A stretch of 64,000 nt of DNA from Exiguobacterium indicum HHS 31 (lineage in GTDB: Bacteria; Bacillota; Bacilli; Exiguobacteriales; Exiguobacteriaceae), in contig NZ_MPSZ01000001.1 in NCBI RefSeq assembly GCF_001939065.1, forward strand, positions 310,001-374,000, given 5' to 3'. Shown here piece by piece: positions 62,371-64,000 of the stretch. Below the pieces are notes generated by a model. It had not been told where the DNA came from and searched no databases. It worked only from the letters and a program-made list of their open reading frames with translations. Made by a program: the position numbers and the translations under genes. Each line of letters begins with the position of its first letter. Within the stretch, counting starts at the first letter, position 1.

Positions 62371-63545
62371 TGGGATTTGAACACTTACGGACAGAACTAG
62401 AAGAGATGAAACAGGCGGGCACGTTTCGCAACCTCGTAGCACTTGAGAGCGCGCAACATAACCGCGTGACGATCGACGGGAAGGAACTCATTCAACTGTC
62501 GTCGAACAACTACCTCGGACTCGCAGCACATCCACGTCTCGCTGAACAAGCTGCGGAAGCAGCGCGCACGTTCGGTGCTGGAACAGGGTCCGTTCGGACG
62601 ATTGCCGGAACACTCGAGATGCACCAAGCATTCGAACGGGAACTTGCGACATTCAAGCATACGGAAGCAGCACTCGTCTTCCAGTCGGGATTCGCAACGA
62701 ATCTCGGTGTCTTATCGGCACTGCTCGGTCCGGAAGACGTCGTCATCTCGGATGAGTTGAACCACGCTTCGATCATCGATGGGATTCGTCTGACGAAAGC
62801 GAAACGCCGAATCTATAAACACGTCGACTTGGCGGATCTTGAAGCGGCCTTACAAGAAACGCAAGACGCGCGGACGCGCCTTATCGTCACGGACGGTGTC
62901 TTCTCGATGGACGGAAACATCGCACCACTTCCGGAAATCGTTGAATTAGCCGAGCGATATGACGCACTCGTCATGGTCGATGATGCCCATGCGTCAGGTG
63001 TGCTTGGGAAAGCGGGACGCGGTACGGTCAATCACTTCGGTCTTGACGGACGTGTTGCCCTGCAAGTTGGTACGCTCTCAAAAGCCATCGGTGTCCTCGG
63101 GGGATACGTCGCGTGTGAACAGCACGTCAAAGATTACCTGATCCATAAAGGACGTCCGTTCTTGTTCTCGACATCACATCCACCAGCAGTCGTCGAAGCG
63201 AACCGGGAAGCGCTCCGTGTCATGGAGGAAGAGACGGAACTCTTCGATCGTCTGTGGGAAAACACGGAATTCTTTAAACAAGGACTCCGGGATCTTGGAT
63301 TCGACATCGGAACGTCGACGACGCCGATCACACCTGTCATCGTCGGGGATGAAGCACGTTGCCACGAGTTGTCGGACCGCTTACGTCAAGAAGGTATCTT
63401 TGCTCAAGGCATCGCATTCCCGACGGTTGCAAAAGGAAAAGCACGTGTCCGGACGATCGTGACGGCGGAACATACGCGTGAAGATTTAACGACGGCGCTT
63501 GCAGCTTTCGAAAAAGTCGGTCGTGAATTAAACTTGATCGGTTGA
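62370..63545 (+). CDS. kbl: Glycine C-acetyltransferase (2-amino-3-ketobutyrate CoA ligase)
   Basis: This is a 391-residue PLP enzyme of the alpha-oxoamine synthase family that splits 2-amino-3-ketobutyrate with CoA into glycine and acetyl-CoA. LSSNNYLGLAAHPRL, GTGSVRTIAGT, the aspartate in MVDDAHASGVLG and the PLP lysine in GTLSKAIGVLGG are visible. The family also contains BioF-type synthases, but pairing with tdh makes Kbl most likely. The ATG at 62370 overlaps the tdh stop (TAATG). Confidence 0.94.
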   Translation: MGFEHLRTELEEMKQAGTFRNLVALESAQHNRVTIDGKELIQLSSNNYLGLAAHPRLAEQAAEAARTFGAGTGSVRTIAGTLEMHQAFERELATFKHTEAALVFQSGFATNLGVLSALLGPEDVVISDELNHASIIDGIRLTKAKRRIYKHVDLADLEAALQETQDARTRLIVTDGVFSMDGNIAPLPEIVELAERYDALVMVDDAHASGVLGKAGRGTVNHFGLDGRVALQVGTLSKAIGVLGGYVACEQHVKDYLIHKGRPFLFSTSHPPAVVEANREALRVMEEETELFDRLWENTEFFKQGLRDLGFDIGTSTTPITPVIVGDEARCHELSDRLRQEGIFAQGIAFPTVAKGKARVRTIVTAEHTREDLTTALAAFEKVGRELNLIG

Positions 63546-63577
63546 TATCGATCACGGACGAACCAGGTCCGCATACT

Positions 63578-63610
63578 TTCAGGCAGCGGATCAGCGATCC
63601 GCTGCCTGAA
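63578..63610. repeat. Perfect inverted repeat downstream of kbl
   Basis: TTCAGGCAGCGGATC and GATCCGCTGCCTGAA are 15-bp perfect arms with a 3-base loop. No T-run follows on either strand. It is probably a transcript 3' end or stability hairpin. Confidence 0.65.
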
Positions 63611-63694
63611 GTGCGTCACGGGCGAAAGAATCAACGTCGACCGTTTTTACTTTTGCGAGATAGGGAATAACAGATGAGGAAAGGATGTGACCTA

Positions 63695-64000
63695 ATGAGT
63701 ACGAAGAAGAAAGGGATATTGCTCTCATTTTTGATGCTGACGCTGCTCCTTGGGGGTTGTATTCGCATCCAATATGATGCGACGATCCATACCGATCAGA
63801 GTGTTACCTTAAAGACGACATATGCCGCAAAGGAACACCCAGTGGCGCGTTTATTGAATCTAAATCCGAATTGGAATAGTTATGTCAAACAGGCAGAAAA
63901 GAACGGCTATGCAGCGAAGACGTTCAAGACGAAGGATGACTATGAAGGGATCCGGATGCAGAAGACATTCGCGAACTTCAAGGACATGACATCGATCAAG
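63695..64000 (+). CDS. Lipoprotein of unknown function, N-terminal part (3' end outside window)
   Basis: This partial ORF of 102 codons begins with a basic start (MSTKKK), a hydrophobic stretch and the lipobox LLLGGC (cysteine at residue 22). The next residues IRIQYDATIHTDQSVTLKTTY resemble the beta-strand start of LppM/DUF3153-like lipoproteins; this resemblance is weak. AAAGGATGTGA precedes the ATG. The gene runs off the right edge. Confidence 0.72.
   Translation, partial: MSTKKKGILLSFLMLTLLLGGCIRIQYDATIHTDQSVTLKTTYAAKEHPVARLLNLNPNWNSYVKQAEKNGYAAKTFKTKDDYEGIRMQKTFANFKDMTSIK

Overview
The window looks like chromosomal DNA from a non-sporulating Bacillales bacterium, most likely Exiguobacterium or a close relative. 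This assignment is inference. It rests on Firmicute-type ribosome binding sites, sigma-A, SigB and CcpA-type signals, moderate G+C, and a gene order that follows Bacillus subtilis but with the sporulation genes missing. No rRNA, tRNA, CRISPR array, prophage or transposase was seen. Nearly everything is coding.

Region 1 (1-29 kb) is accessory and variable. It opens with the 3' end of a sensor kinase gene and two MFS transporters. A minus-strand operon follows, DUF4129 - MoxR ATPase - DUF58 - two DppB/DppC-like permeases. Next come a secreted alpha-amylase and a divergently transcribed secreted nuclease, flanked by two direct copies of a roughly 250-bp, highly structured intergenic repeat. After these lie a stress protein with a SigB-type promoter, a response regulator-PP2C phosphatase, CorA, a stand-alone Hpt protein, CheV, GapN with a CRE, and a YqjP/YqjQ pair. 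An ABC transporter-phosphatidyltransferase-Nudix operon follows whose order resembles the enterobacterial ynjBCD-ynjF-nudG locus. PadR, an unknown coiled-coil protein, a DJ-1 protein and an aldo/keto reductase complete the region.

Region 2 (29-46.8 kb) is a conserved backbone: nudF, fur, xerD, deoB, punA, pdp, a membrane-anchored unknown, an S66 peptidase, ppiB, a PfpI protein, ribT, ypuF (DUF309), scpA, scpB, rluB and resABCDE. It is collinear with one B. subtilis region, but spoIIM, dacF-spoIIA-sigF, spoVA, ribDEAH and ypuI-dacB-spmAB are absent. Its jobs are iron control, chromosome dimer resolution and condensation, nucleoside salvage, rRNA modification and cytochrome c maturation.

Region 3 (46.8-64 kb) begins with a PduO-type cobalamin adenosyltransferase and then follows a second B. 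subtilis locus: ymfF, ymfH, ymfI, ymfK, rodZ, pgsA, cinA, recA, rny, ymdB, spoVS. Then come korAB (2-oxoacid:ferredoxin oxidoreductase), tdh-kbl (threonine catabolism) and the start of a lipoprotein gene. spoVS is kept although other sporulation genes are missing.

The strongest candidates for something undescribed are the structured repeat family around the amylase/nuclease pair, the MoxR operon carrying ABC permeases without an ATPase, and the Ynj-like lipid/transport operon.
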